Of a stretch of 64,000 nt of DNA, positions 8,500 to 16,877 are shown piece by piece. The notes beneath the pieces are model-generated. The model saw only the letters and a program-made list of their open reading frames with translations. It was not told where the DNA came from and ran no database searches. This DNA comes from Salinilacihabitans rarus (GTDB taxonomy: Archaea > Halobacteriota > Halobacteria > Halobacteriales > Natrialbaceae), in the NCBI RefSeq assembly GCF_024296665.1, contig NZ_CP100762.1:1550001-1614000 (forward strand), in the 5' to 3' direction. The position numbers and the translations under genes are program-made. Position 1 is the stretch's first letter. Each line of letters opens with the position of its first letter.

Positions 8500-9507
8500 T
8501 CACTCCTCGTCCGCGACGGTCAGCGCGGGCGTGTCGACCGAGTACGCGAGCAGTTCCTTCAGTTCGTCGTCGACTTCGAGCACCGTGATCGAACAGCCCA
8601 TCATGTCCAGCGAGGTCATGTAGTCGCCGACCCAGACGTCCCAGGTGTCGAGGCCGTGCTCGTCGAGTAGCTGCTGGACGCGGCGGTTGACGACGTACAA
8701 CTCCATCAGCGGCGTCCCGCCCATCCCGTTGACCATCGTGACGACCTCCGCGCCCTCGTCGAGGTCGAGGTCGTCGAGGACGGCCTCGGTGAGGTGCTCG
8801 GCGACCTCGTCGGCGCTCATCACCTCGGTGCGCTCGGTGCCCGGTTCGCCGTGGATGCCGATGCCGAGTTCGATCTCGTCGTCGCCGAGTTCGAACGTCG
8901 GTTCGCCCTTCTCGGGGGTCACACAGGAGGTCAGCGCCATTCCCATCGTGCCCACGTTCTCGTTTGCCTTCTCGGCGACGCGCTTTACCTCCGACAGGTC
9001 GCCGCCCTGGTGGGCCATCGCGCCGGCGATCTTGTGGACGAAGATGGTGCCGGCGACGCCGCGACGACCGGAGGTGTACAGCGAGTCCTCGACCGCGACG
9101 TCGTCGTTGGTGACGACGTAGTCGACCTCGGTGTCGGCCTCCATCTCGGCCATCTCCATGGCCGTCTCGAAGTTCATCACGTCCCCCTCGTAGTTCTTGA
9201 CGACGCAGAAGACCCCCTCGCCGCCGTCGCAGGCCTGGATCATCTCGCTCAACTGGTCGGCCGTCGGCGAGGTGAACACCTGGCCGGCCGCCGCCCCGTC
9301 GAGCATTCCGTCGCCGATGTAGCCCGCGTGGGTCGGTTCGTGGCCGCTGCCGCCGCCGGAGACGATGCCGACCTTGCCGTCGACCGGCGCGTCGGCGCGT
9401 ACGACCACTTCCGTCCCGTCCAGGCGCCGCAGTTCCGGGTGTGCCGCGACCATACCGTCGAGCATTTCGTCTACGACCGCCTCGGGTTCGTTGATCAGTT
9501 TCTTCAT
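8500..9507 (-). CDS. dhaK: Dihydroxyacetone kinase substrate-binding subunit DhaK
   Basis: A 335-residue subunit that binds dihydroxyacetone covalently. GGGSGHEPTHAGYIG holds His56, and the hemiaminal His is in GIGIHGEPGTE. The operon lets haloarchaea feed overflow dihydroxyacetone (for example from Salinibacter or Dunaliella) into glycolysis. ATG 9507 gives the conserved MKKLIN start and has a purine-rich GGTGGGAAG just upstream; the longer GTG start at 9519 would overlap that site. A TATA-like TTATCG at about 9544-9549 is a candidate promoter for dhaKLM. Confidence 0.95.
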   Translation of the reverse strand: MKKLINEPEAVVDEMLDGMVAAHPELRRLDGTEVVVRADAPVDGKVGIVSGGGSGHEPTHAGYIGDGMLDGAAAGQVFTSPTADQLSEMIQACDGGEGVFCVVKNYEGDVMNFETAMEMAEMEADTEVDYVVTNDDVAVEDSLYTSGRRGVAGTIFVHKIAGAMAHQGGDLSEVKRVAEKANENVGTMGMALTSCVTPEKGEPTFELGDDEIELGIGIHGEPGTERTEVMSADEVAEHLTEAVLDDLDLDEGAEVVTMVNGMGGTPLMELYVVNRRVQQLLDEHGLDTWDVWVGDYMTSLDMMGCSITVLEVDDELKELLAYSVDTPALTVADEE

Positions 9508-9696
9508 TGCACTTCCCACCTGTTACGTGTCCCCATGAGACGATAAGTGTGCCTGCGACTGCAACCGCGTCCGGGCGCCCCCCGGTGGGCCGCGGGTCCG
9601 GTTCGCCGGCCGTCCCCGGCGTCTCGGCAATAGCATTCTCACGAGTCGCGGACTATCTCGCCCGGCTACCGGTCGGTCGACCTGACCGTTCGGATG

Positions 9697-9978
9697 TCAG
9701 GACCGCCACCGGCGCACGCGCTCGGTGTCGGCGACCTGGACGCGGTCGGGGTCTGCCTTCCGGAGCCACCGGACGAACTTCGCCATCTCCTCGTGCTCGC
9801 GGAGTCGCTCGACGGTGTGGTAGTACTGCTTGAGGTCGTGGTGGGTGAAGACGGCGTGGACCTGATCGTGACACGGCTGACAGAGGTCCACGGTCGGACT
9901 CCCCGTCCGGTTCTTGGGGATCAGGTGGTGGCGCGTCGTGGCCGCGACCGCCCGTTCGCAGAGTTCGCACTCGGGCAT
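9697..9978 (-). CDS. Small HNH-type nuclease domain protein
   Basis: A 93-residue protein with CELC near the N-terminus, the HHLIPKN box at residues 17-23, and CQPCHDQVH near residue 33, the pattern of the HNH/beta-beta-alpha-metal fold with paired Cys zinc knuckles. The C-terminal half is helical and charged. Stand-alone HNH proteins of this size are common in haloarchaea; some are nicking nucleases and many have no assigned target. No toxin-antitoxin or restriction partner is adjacent. Stop and start are clear, with ATG at 9978. Confidence 0.85.
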   Translation of the reverse strand: MPECELCERAVAATTRHHLIPKNRTGSPTVDLCQPCHDQVHAVFTHHDLKQYYHTVERLREHEEMAKFVRWLRKADPDRVQVADTERVRRWRS

Positions 9979-10080
9979 TCGACGCCTCGACTAGGGGCGG
10001 CGGTCGCTTGAGGGTGTCGCGACGGCGGCTCGCTCACCTCGCCTCGCTCGCGGGTCGCTTCCGTTCCCCGCTCGCGTTTC

Positions 10081-10097
10081 CGAGGGCGTCGCCTTCG
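10081..10097. repeat. Near-palindrome in a low-complexity spacer
   Basis: CGAGGGCGTCGCCTTCG is an inverted repeat with 8-base arms and one mismatch pair. It lies in a run of CTCGC/CTCCGCTC-type sequence at 10011-10103 downstream of the rhodanese gene. Similar sequence (TTCCGAGG, palindrome, CGCTCC) is found inside the deoxyhypusine synthase gene near 56836-56870, which suggests a dispersed element. Confidence 0.4.
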
Positions 10098-10103
10098 CTC
10101 CGC

Positions 10104-10997
10104 TCAGTCGCCGCCCTCGCCTCGCTCTATCGGCGCCCGGATCAAGTTCCCCCACTCGGTCCACGATCCGTCGTAGTTGTGGACGTCCTCGTAGCCCAGC
10201 AGTTCGTGCAGCGCGAACCACGCGATGGCCGACCGCTCGCCCACCCGGCAGTAGGTGACGACCGACTCGTCGCCGTCGATGCCCTCCTCGGCGTACATCC
10301 GTTCGAGTTCGTCGGGTTCCTTGAACCGGCCGTCGTCGCGCAGGTTGGTCTTCACCGGGACGTTCGACGCGCCGGGGATGTGGCCGCCGCGCTGGGCGGT
10401 CTCCTGTAGGCCCTCCGGGGCGAGAATCTCGCCGGTGAACTCCTCGGGCGAGCGCACGTCGACCATCGGGACGCCGGCCTCGCGGGCCTTGTCCACGTCG
10501 TCTTTGTACGCGCGGATGCTCTCGAACGGCCCTCTGGCCTCGTACTCGACGGCGTCGAACTCCGGTACCGCCTCGGTCAGCGGGTAGTCGTTGTTCACCC
10601 AGTAATCCTTCCCGCCGTCCAAGACGCGGGCGTCGTCGTGGCCGTAGTACGTGAACTCCCAGTAGGCGAACAGCGCGAACCAGTTGGGAATCCAGCCGTT
10701 CCCGTAGAAGACGACCGTCGAGTCCGCACTGATCCCGTGGTTCCCGACGACCTCCTCGAAGTCCGCCTTCTTCAGGACGTCCCGCTGTTGCTGGTCCGAG
10801 AGGTCCTCGTCCCACTGGAGGCCGATCGCGCCCGGAACGTGGCCGTCGTCGTACCGCGACGGGAAGTCGCCCTCCTCGGGGGACTCGGGGCTGTTCACCT
10901 CCACGATACGGTAGTCGGGGTCGTCCGCCTGAAACTCGTCCAGGTGGTCTTCGACCCAGTCCGCCGAAACCAGGACGTCGTTGTCGGAGTCAGCCAT
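10104..10997 (-). CDS. Thiosulfate/3-mercaptopyruvate sulfurtransferase, two rhodanese domains
   Basis: A 297-residue tandem rhodanese. The N-terminal domain (about 1-140) is inactive: the loop reads VVFYGNGW with no Cys. The C-terminal domain has VDVRSPEEF and the active loop YCRVGERS with Cys250. It moves sulfane sulfur from thiosulfate or mercaptopyruvate to cyanide or thiols. The ATG at 10997 is the only good start, with a 5' region shared with the divergent YkgJ-type gene. The CRVGER loop is of the thiosulfate-type sulfurtransferase of haloarchaea; the physiological acceptor is unknown. Confidence 0.92.
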   Translation of the reverse strand: MADSDNDVLVSADWVEDHLDEFQADDPDYRIVEVNSPESPEEGDFPSRYDDGHVPGAIGLQWDEDLSDQQQRDVLKKADFEEVVGNHGISADSTVVFYGNGWIPNWFALFAYWEFTYYGHDDARVLDGGKDYWVNNDYPLTEAVPEFDAVEYEARGPFESIRAYKDDVDKAREAGVPMVDVRSPEEFTGEILAPEGLQETAQRGGHIPGASNVPVKTNLRDDGRFKEPDELERMYAEEGIDGDESVVTYCRVGERSAIAWFALHELLGYEDVHNYDGSWTEWGNLIRAPIERGEGGD

Positions 10998-11096
10998 GCG
11001 AGGCGACCTCCAACGAGCAGCGACAAAAGCCTAACAGCGCGGGTCCGACGCGTCCCGGTGGAAAGGCACAAGCGTCCACGGGCCCTCGACGCGAGC

Positions 11097-11636
11097 GTGA
11101 GCGCCGACGTCCCGGACGGCGACGAGGAGTCGAGCGACCCCCGCCGCGTCGAGGTTCGCCCCGGTCGCGAGGTCGTCGTCGAGTTCGACCCCGACCTCAC
11201 CTTCGAGTGCGTCGACGACTGCACGTGGTGCTGTCACCACGGCGTCCTCCTGTACGACCGCGACCTGCTCGAACTCGCCGAGCGGGCGAACCTCGTCGAG
11301 ACGACGACCGACTTCCGCGGCGAGAAGTTCGTCGCCCGCGAAAAGAAGGATCGCGAGGAACACGTCGCCGACGACGGCCACGCCTGCGCGTTCCTGCGCG
11401 AGGACGGCCTCTGTTCGTTGCACCTCGACCACGACTGGAAGCCGACGCGGTGTTCGGTGTTCCCGCTCGGCGTCTGGCTGGAGGACGGGGACCTCCACGT
11501 CGACGTCCGCGACTCCGCCCACGAGCACTGCGAGGGGCTGAACGTGAGCGAGCGGCGCGTGATCGACGACCTGGCGGCGTTCCTGCCCGACCTGCTGTGG
11601 GACCTCGAGAACCCCGACAGCGACCGGGAACTCTGA
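11097..11636 (+). CDS. YkgJ-family cysteine-cluster protein
   Basis: A 179-residue protein with the CxxCxxC-like cluster of this family: CVDDCTWCCHHGV near residue 39, then ACAFLREDGLCSLH and RCSVFPLGVW. These Cys residues are expected to bind zinc or an iron-sulfur cluster. Function of the family is not settled. GTG 11097 is chosen because it opens the acidic N-terminus MSADVPDGDEE; an upstream in-frame GTG at 11058 would add a basic stretch that looks like anti-sense of spacer. It is divergent from the rhodanese gene. Confidence 0.85.
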   Translation: MSADVPDGDEESSDPRRVEVRPGREVVVEFDPDLTFECVDDCTWCCHHGVLLYDRDLLELAERANLVETTTDFRGEKFVAREKKDREEHVADDGHACAFLREDGLCSLHLDHDWKPTRCSVFPLGVWLEDGDLHVDVRDSAHEHCEGLNVSERRVIDDLAAFLPDLLWDLENPDSDREL

Positions 11637-11733
11637 CGGCCGCGGCCGCGCCTACTCATCGCCGTCGCCACCCCATCGGCGTACTGCACGGGGCAGCGCG
11701 CCGGCGACCTACGGACTTCTCCACGGCGACCCG

Positions 11734-12435
11734 TCACCGGGTCGCCTGCCGCCACTCCCGCAACCCGATCACGTCTCCGTCGAGGGACTTCGGGTCGGCC
11801 GTCGCCGCCCAGACGAACATCGGCGCCACGTCGGCGGGGTCGCGCCCCTGCCCGCCGGTCAGTTCCGTCGCCACGATTCCGGGATCGAGACAGCGGACGA
11901 CGTGGTCCGTGTCGGCGGCGAACCCCCGGACGACGGCCTCGGCGCCCGCCTTCGAGATGGCGTAGGAGCCGTAGCCCGGCTTCCCCTCGCGGGCGACCGT
12001 CCCCGAGGGGACGAGCACGCGCGCCCCGTCGGTCAGGTGCGGCAGCGCCTCGCGGACCGTCGCGAACACCCCGCGGGCGTTCGTCCGCCAGTGGTCGTCG
12101 AAGGCGGCGTACGACTCCCCGTCCGTCGGCGTGTGACCGCTCTCGCCGTGGTAGACGCCCGCGGCCGCGACGACGACGTCGATCCCGGCCGCGTCGCCGG
12201 CCCGCGAGGCGGTCTCCATCAGCCGCTCGACGTCGAACTCGTCGCGCACGTCCGCGCGCAGGCCCGCGGCGTCCGCGTTCCCGTTCGCGTCTCGAAGCGC
12301 CTCGACGGTCTCCTCGACCTCGGCCCCGTCGCGGGCGGCGACCACCACGGTCGCGCCCTCGGCGGCGAAGGCCTCGGCGACCGCCCGTCCGATCCCGCGC
12401 GTCCCGCCGGTCACGACGACTGTCGTCTCGTCCAT
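11734..12435 (-). CDS. Short-chain dehydrogenase/reductase
   Basis: A 233-residue classical SDR. The cofactor loop TGGTRGIGRA is at residues 9-18, NNAG-equivalent VVAAAGVYHG in the middle, and the catalytic YGSYAISK (Tyr-x3-Lys) follows PSGTVAREGK. The acidic residue usually at the end of beta-2 is replaced by ARDGAEVE, so NADP versus NAD use is uncertain. It is divergent from crtD, sharing a 93-base spacer that contains an inverted repeat and the crtD promoter. Substrate unknown; proximity to carotenoid genes may be accidental. Confidence 0.9.
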   Translation of the reverse strand: MDETTVVVTGGTRGIGRAVAEAFAAEGATVVVAARDGAEVEETVEALRDANGNADAAGLRADVRDEFDVERLMETASRAGDAAGIDVVVAAAGVYHGESGHTPTDGESYAAFDDHWRTNARGVFATVREALPHLTDGARVLVPSGTVAREGKPGYGSYAISKAGAEAVVRGFAADTDHVVRCLDPGIVATELTGGQGRDPADVAPMFVWAATADPKSLDGDVIGLREWRQATR

Positions 12436-12475
12436 ACCCGTCGTACGGGCGCGGCGTACAGGAATCCACCGGCGG

Positions 12476-12490
12476 CCTTACCTCGTAAGG
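12476..12490. promoter_or_regulatory. Perfect inverted repeat upstream of the crtD promoter, candidate operator
   Basis: CCTTACCTCGTAAGG has 6-base perfect arms around CTC. It ends 7 bases before the crtD TATA element, the place where archaeal activators or upstream activating sites usually sit. No second copy was seen upstream of crtB or bat. Confidence 0.5.
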
Positions 12491-12497
12491 ACACACG

Positions 12498-12503
12498 TTT
12501 ATC
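12498..12503 (+). promoter_or_regulatory. TATA element of crtD
   Basis: TTTATC centred 28 bases before ATG 12529 in a GC-rich background; this spacing predicts a leaderless transcript starting at or one base before the ATG. Confidence 0.6.
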
Positions 12504-12528
12504 ACCCGACCGAAACGTATGGTGGGGC

Positions 12529-14010
12529 ATGGAATCGCTTGACGGTGCGTCGGTCGTCGTGATCGGCGCCGGCATCGGCGGCCTCTCGACGGCCTGCTAC
12601 CTCGCCGACGCCGGCGCCGACGTGCGCGTCATCGAGAAGAACGAACAGCTCGGCGGCCGGGCCAGCCGCCTGGAGCGCGACGGCTTCCGGTTCGACATGG
12701 GCCCGTCGTGGTACCTGATGCCGGACGTCTTCGAGCGTTTCTTCGGTCACTTCGACCGCACGCCGTCGGACTACTACGAACTCGCCCGCCTCGATCCCCA
12801 CTACCGGATCTTCTTCAAAGACGGCGACCGGGTCGACGTGACCGCCGACCTCGAACGGACCAAGCGGATCTTCGAGACGTACGAGGACGGCGCCGGCGAG
12901 GCCCTCGAACGCTACCTCGAGAAGTCCCGCGAGAACTACGAGGTCGGGATGAAACACTTCGTCTACGAGGACCGCTCGCGGCTGCGGGACTTCCTCGACC
13001 TCGACGTGGCCCGGCAGGCCCGGGGGCTCTCGCTTCTGGGCTCGATGCAGGGTCACGTCGAGGACTACTTCGACCACCCGAAGCTCCAGCAGATCATGCA
13101 GTACACGCTGGTATTTCTGGGCGGCTCGCCGCGGAACACGCCGGCGCTGTACAACCTGATGAGCCACGTCGACTTCAACCTCGGCGTCTGGTACCCCGAG
13201 GGCGGACTCGGCGCGGTGATCGACGGCATCGCGGAGATGGGGTCGGAACTCGGCGTCGAGTACGAGACGAACCGGCCGGCGACGGCGATCAAGGGCCGCG
13301 AGGGCGCGTTCCTCGTCGAGACGCCCGACGGCGACCTCCGGGCGGACCTCGTGGTGAGCAACGCCGACTACGCCCACACCGAGCAGGACCTGCTGACCCC
13401 CGAACGCCGCGGCTACGACGCCGACTACTGGGAGTCCCGGACGTACGCTCCCTCGGCGTTCCTGCTCTACCTCGGCGTCGAGGGCGACGTCCCCGAACTC
13501 GCCCACCACACGCTCGTGCTGCCGACCGGCTGGGACCGCCACTTCGAGCAGATATTCGACGAGCCGGCCTGGCCCGACGACCCCGCCTACTACCTGTGTG
13601 TCCCCTCGGAGACCGACGACGACGTCGCCCCCGAGGGCCACAGCAACCTGTTCGTGCTCGTCCCCATCGCGCCGGGGCTGGAGGACACCCCCGAGCGCCG
13701 CGAGGAGTATCGAGACCGGATCCTCGACGACATCGCCAGACACACCGGCGAGGACCTGCGCGACCGGATCGTCCTCGAGGAGACGTTCTGCGTCGCGGAC
13801 TTCGCCGACCGCTACAACAGCTTCCGGGGGACCGCCCTCGGGATGGCCCACACCCTCCGCCAGACGGCGCTGTTTCGCCCGCCTCACCGCTCGAAGGAGG
13901 TCGACGGCCTCTACTTCGCCGGCTCGTACACCACGCCCGGTATCGGCGTCCCGATGTGTCTCATCAGCGGTCAACTGACCGCTGAGAAGGTGTTCGAGGA
14001 TCACGGGTGA
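12529..14010 (+). CDS. crtD: Carotenoid 3,4-desaturase (CrtI/CrtD family)
   Basis: A 493-residue phytoene-desaturase-family flavoprotein. FAD is bound through VVVIGAGIGGLSTACYLAD at residues 10-28 and the C-terminal YFAGSYTTPGIGVPMCLISG box; FRFDMGPSWYLMP is the usual second signature. In Haloarcula and Haloferax the desaturase in the trio with lyeJ and cruF acts as CrtD, making the 3,4 double bonds of bacterioruberin, so I call it CrtD rather than the phytoene desaturase CrtI; sequence family alone does not separate them. ATG 12529 is leaderless. The gap to lyeJ is 104 bases. Confidence 0.88.
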   Translation: MESLDGASVVVIGAGIGGLSTACYLADAGADVRVIEKNEQLGGRASRLERDGFRFDMGPSWYLMPDVFERFFGHFDRTPSDYYELARLDPHYRIFFKDGDRVDVTADLERTKRIFETYEDGAGEALERYLEKSRENYEVGMKHFVYEDRSRLRDFLDLDVARQARGLSLLGSMQGHVEDYFDHPKLQQIMQYTLVFLGGSPRNTPALYNLMSHVDFNLGVWYPEGGLGAVIDGIAEMGSELGVEYETNRPATAIKGREGAFLVETPDGDLRADLVVSNADYAHTEQDLLTPERRGYDADYWESRTYAPSAFLLYLGVEGDVPELAHHTLVLPTGWDRHFEQIFDEPAWPDDPAYYLCVPSETDDDVAPEGHSNLFVLVPIAPGLEDTPERREEYRDRILDDIARHTGEDLRDRIVLEETFCVADFADRYNSFRGTALGMAHTLRQTALFRPPHRSKEVDGLYFAGSYTTPGIGVPMCLISGQLTAEKVFEDHG

Positions 14011-14017
14011 TCGCGTG

Positions 14018-14066
14018 CGGGTGCGAACGCGAACGCGAGTACGAGAGCGAGCGCAGGCGCGAGACG
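14018..14066. repeat. Degenerate GCGA-type tandem repeat in the crtD-lyeJ spacer
   Basis: About eight imperfect units of the GCGAxC/GAGCGA kind run between the two carotenoid genes. It is low complexity and may have arisen by slippage; no function is visible. Confidence 0.4.
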
Positions 14067-14114
14067 TTAACGGGCTGCGCGTCGTACCGCGGGTGAACGC
14101 GTGCTGACGGACGC

Positions 14115-14987
14115 ATGAACGGGGAACGGATCCACACGAGCGACCGTTCGGTCGCCGACGACCTCGCGTACCTGCTGACGCTCTCGCGGCCGCGGTTCTG
14201 GCTCTACCTCGCCGGGCCGGCGCTCGTCGGCGTCGCCTACGCCGCCGACTCGACGGCCGACCTCGTCGCTCCCGCCGCGGTCGCGCTGTTCGCGTACTTC
14301 CTCGTCCCGGCGAACGTCTTCCTCTACGGGATCAACGACGTCTACGACCGCGATATCGACGCCGCGAACCCGAAGAAGGAGGGCCGCGAGGCGCGCTACG
14401 AGGGCCAGCGGTTCGTCCCCGCCGCGGTCGCCCTCTGTGCCGCCGTACCGCTCGCGTTGCTGCCGGTCGTCCCCGCGCCCGCGTGGCCGTGGCTCGCGGC
14501 CTTCCTCGTCCTCGGGGCGGCCTACAGCGCGCCGCCGGCCCGGTTCAAGACGACGCCGCTTCTCGACTCGGTCTCGAACGGCCTCTACGTGACGCCGGGG
14601 GCCGCCGCCTACGCGGCCGTCGCCGGGAGCCAGCCCCCCGCACTCGCCGTCCTCGGCGGCTGGCTCTGGGCGATGGGGATGCACACCTTCTCCGCGGTCC
14701 CCGACATCGAACCCGACCGCGCCGCGGGAATCCGGACCACCGCGACGGTCCTCGGGAAGCGGCGCACCTACGCCTACTGTGGCGCCTGCTGGCTCGCCGC
14801 CGCCGGCGCGTTCGCCGCCCTCGACTACCGGCTGGGGGCGCTCTTGCTCGTCTACCCCGCGCTCGTCGCCGGCGTCGCGACCGCGAGCGTCGCGGTCGAC
14901 CGCGCCTACTGGTGGTTCCCCGCGATCAACACGGCCGTCGGCACCCTGCTGACGATGGGCGGCCTCTGGAGGCTGGTCTATGGATAG
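14115..14987 (+). CDS. lyeJ: Lycopene elongase/1,2-hydratase (UbiA family)
   Basis: A 290-residue membrane prenyltransferase. The first Asp-rich motif NDVYDRDID is at residues 74-82 and the second is PDIEPDRAAGIRTTATVLG, both needed for Mg-diphosphate binding. LyeJ adds dimethylallyl units and water to lycopene, the first committed steps to C50 bacterioruberin. About eight or nine hydrophobic helices follow the RPRFWLYLAGPA start segment. It overlaps cruF by 8 bases, so the two are translationally coupled. The neighbours make lycopene elongase far more likely than other UbiA reactions. Confidence 0.93.
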   Translation: MNGERIHTSDRSVADDLAYLLTLSRPRFWLYLAGPALVGVAYAADSTADLVAPAAVALFAYFLVPANVFLYGINDVYDRDIDAANPKKEGREARYEGQRFVPAAVALCAAVPLALLPVVPAPAWPWLAAFLVLGAAYSAPPARFKTTPLLDSVSNGLYVTPGAAAYAAVAGSQPPALAVLGGWLWAMGMHTFSAVPDIEPDRAAGIRTTATVLGKRRTYAYCGACWLAAAGAFAALDYRLGALLLVYPALVAGVATASVAVDRAYWWFPAINTAVGTLLTMGGLWRLVYG

Positions 14988-15855
14988 CACGACCGCGACG
15001 ACCCGGGCGGGCGACTCGCGTCGCGAGGCGCTACAGCGGCGTCTCGACGCGCTGATCCGCGAGAATCGGTTCACCATCGCGGTCGTCTTCCCGCTCGTCG
15101 GCGCGGTGACGCTCGTCGCGAGCGCCGAGGGGTTGTTGCCGCCGGCGCTGTCGTTCGACCCGCTGCTGATCCTGTTCGGGACGCTCGTGATGCGCTCGCC
15201 GCTCGTCGTCGGTCTCCTGCCGCGGATCGGCCGGCGGGCGCTCGCCTGTCTCGGCCTGCTGGTCGCCTACGCCTACGCGGTCGAGTTCGTCGGCGTGCGA
15301 ACGGGCTGGCCGTACGGCCACTTCGAGTACGGCGTCGACCTCGGGCCGATGGTCGCGGGCGAGGTACCCCTCGGGCTGCCGGTCTTTTTCGTCCCGCTGG
15401 TACTGAACGCCTACCTGCTCACGCTGCTGACGCTGCGCGGGCGGGCGGCGTCGACGCCCCTCCGGCTGGGGGTCGCGCTCGCGGCCGTCCTCGCGGTCGA
15501 CCTCGTGCTCGACCCCGGCGCGGTCGCGCTCGGCTTCTGGGCGTACGAGCCGCCGGGGCCGTACTACGGCGTCCCGGCGTCGAACTACGCCGGCTGGCTC
15601 CTCTCGGGGGCGGTCGCGGTCGTCCTCGTCGACCTCGCGTTCGATCGCGCGGCGCTGCTCGACCGCGTCCGCGACTGCGAGTTCGTCCTCGACGACCTCG
15701 TGAGCTTCGTCCTGCTGTGGGGCGGTGTCAACGCGCTGTACGGCAACCCGATCCCCGTCGCCCTCGCCGTCGGCTTCGGGGCCGCGCTGGCGCGGACCGA
15801 CCGCTACGACGTGCAGTTCCTCCGGACGGGGCTGCCCGCGGCGCTCGACCGGTGA
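14980..15855 (+). CDS. cruF: Bisanhydrobacterioruberin hydratase CruF
   Basis: A 291-residue polytopic membrane protein of the CruF/carotenoid-biosynthesis family with the signature AVEFVGVRTGWPYGHFEYG and LDLVLDPGAVALGFWAYEPPGPYYGVPASNY in shorter pieces. It adds water to the terminal double bonds and forms the hydroxyls of bacterioruberin. ATG 14980 lies in the lyeJ end. The stop is 7 bases before the convergent crtB stop, closing the carotenoid operon. Confidence 0.92.
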   Translation: MDSTTATTRAGDSRREALQRRLDALIRENRFTIAVVFPLVGAVTLVASAEGLLPPALSFDPLLILFGTLVMRSPLVVGLLPRIGRRALACLGLLVAYAYAVEFVGVRTGWPYGHFEYGVDLGPMVAGEVPLGLPVFFVPLVLNAYLLTLLTLRGRAASTPLRLGVALAAVLAVDLVLDPGAVALGFWAYEPPGPYYGVPASNYAGWLLSGAVAVVLVDLAFDRAALLDRVRDCEFVLDDLVSFVLLWGGVNALYGNPIPVALAVGFGAALARTDRYDVQFLRTGLPAALDR

Positions 15856-15862
15856 GCGCCCG

Positions 15863-16813
15863 TCAGCGCGTCGGCACGCCCTCGCCGTGGCCTGCCCCCC
15901 TCGGGCCGGCTTCGAGCGTGGGGACGGCGGAGACGCGCCGGAAGACCGCCTCGGGGTCGCGGTTCCAGCGCCAGTGCCAGCGCGTCTTGAGCAGACACCA
16001 GAGCTTGCGCGTCGACGAGAGCTGGGGGGTCTCCGAGAGGACGTCGTACCCTCGCGCGCGGATGAGCCGGTGGTGTTCGGCGTACAGCACGGCCGCCAGC
16101 AGGACGGGGAGCTGGCAGTCCTCCGGCAGGTAGCGGATGCCGGCGACGCCCTCGCGGTAGAGCGCCTCGGTTCGCTGGAGTTCCTCGGCCATCGCCGCCG
16201 CGAACGACTCGGACATCTTCAGGTTCTCGACCTGCTCGTCGGGGACGCCGTGGGCGCGCAGCGTCTCCCGGGGGAGGTAGATGCGGTCGCGCTCGCGGAC
16301 GTCCTCGCGGACGTCCCGCAGGAAGTTCGTCATCTGGAACGCCTCGCCGAGCGCGACGGCGTGTGGGAGGGCGGTCTCGGGGTCCTCGGGCTCCATGATC
16401 GCGGTCATCATCACGCCGACGGCCGCCGCCGACCCGCGCATGTACGCCTCGAGTTCCTCGTAGCTGTCGTACCGGCTCGTGTGGATGTCCGTCTTCATCG
16501 CGTCGACGAACTCGTGGACCTCCTCGTCGGCGATGTCGTAGCGCTCGCGGAGGGTCGCGAACGCGTCGAGGACCGGGTCGTCCGGGTCGGCCTCGCCGAG
16601 CGCCTGCGCGCGCAGCGCTTCGAGGCGCGCAGCCTGCTCGTCGGGGGGGACGCCGGCGGCGTCGTCGACGACTTCGTCGGCGATCCGGAAGAACGCGTAG
16701 AGGACGTGCGTCGCGTTCCGGACGCGCTTCGGTAGAAAGCGCGTCGCGAGGTAGAACGTCTTCCCCGTTCGTCGCTGAATCTCCTTGCCTGCTTGGATAT
16801 GTTCCTGGTGCAT
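15863..16813 (-). CDS. crtB: Phytoene synthase CrtB
   Basis: A 316-residue head-to-head prenyl synthase that condenses two geranylgeranyl diphosphates to phytoene. The two Asp-rich motifs are RIADEVVDD near residue 44 and NFLRDVREDVRERDRIYLP in the middle. ATG 16813 gives the conserved MHQEHIQAGKEIQ start; the longer open frame runs through the promoter. It is convergent with cruF and immediately downstream, on the same strand, of the Bat-like regulator, with its own TATA box between them. Confidence 0.93.
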   Translation of the reverse strand: MHQEHIQAGKEIQRRTGKTFYLATRFLPKRVRNATHVLYAFFRIADEVVDDAAGVPPDEQAARLEALRAQALGEADPDDPVLDAFATLRERYDIADEEVHEFVDAMKTDIHTSRYDSYEELEAYMRGSAAAVGVMMTAIMEPEDPETALPHAVALGEAFQMTNFLRDVREDVRERDRIYLPRETLRAHGVPDEQVENLKMSESFAAAMAEELQRTEALYREGVAGIRYLPEDCQLPVLLAAVLYAEHHRLIRARGYDVLSETPQLSSTRKLWCLLKTRWHWRWNRDPEAVFRRVSAVPTLEAGPRGAGHGEGVPTR

Positions 16814-16865
16814 TCTCACTCTCGTCGGCTCGCTGACAGCGACTCGATTATCCGTTCGACTGACG

Positions 16866-16874
16866 AATATAAAA
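16866..16874 (-). promoter_or_regulatory. TATA element of crtB
   Basis: Minus-strand TTTTATATT lies four bases beyond the stop of the upstream regulator gene, about 57 bases before the crtB ATG. This predicts a transcript with a leader of roughly 30 bases rather than a leaderless one, and expression independent of the bat-like gene. Confidence 0.6.
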
Positions 16875-16877
16875 GGG

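Noticed and set aside
9697-9978. HNH protein as part of a restriction or defence system
   Set aside because: No methylase, helicase, toxin or antitoxin partner nearby; small solitary HNH proteins are common in haloarchaea.
10011-10103. CTCGC-rich spacer considered as a CRISPR-like or tandem repeat array
   Set aside because: No regular repeat-spacer periodicity; it is low-complexity haloarchaeal spacer with one near-palindrome.
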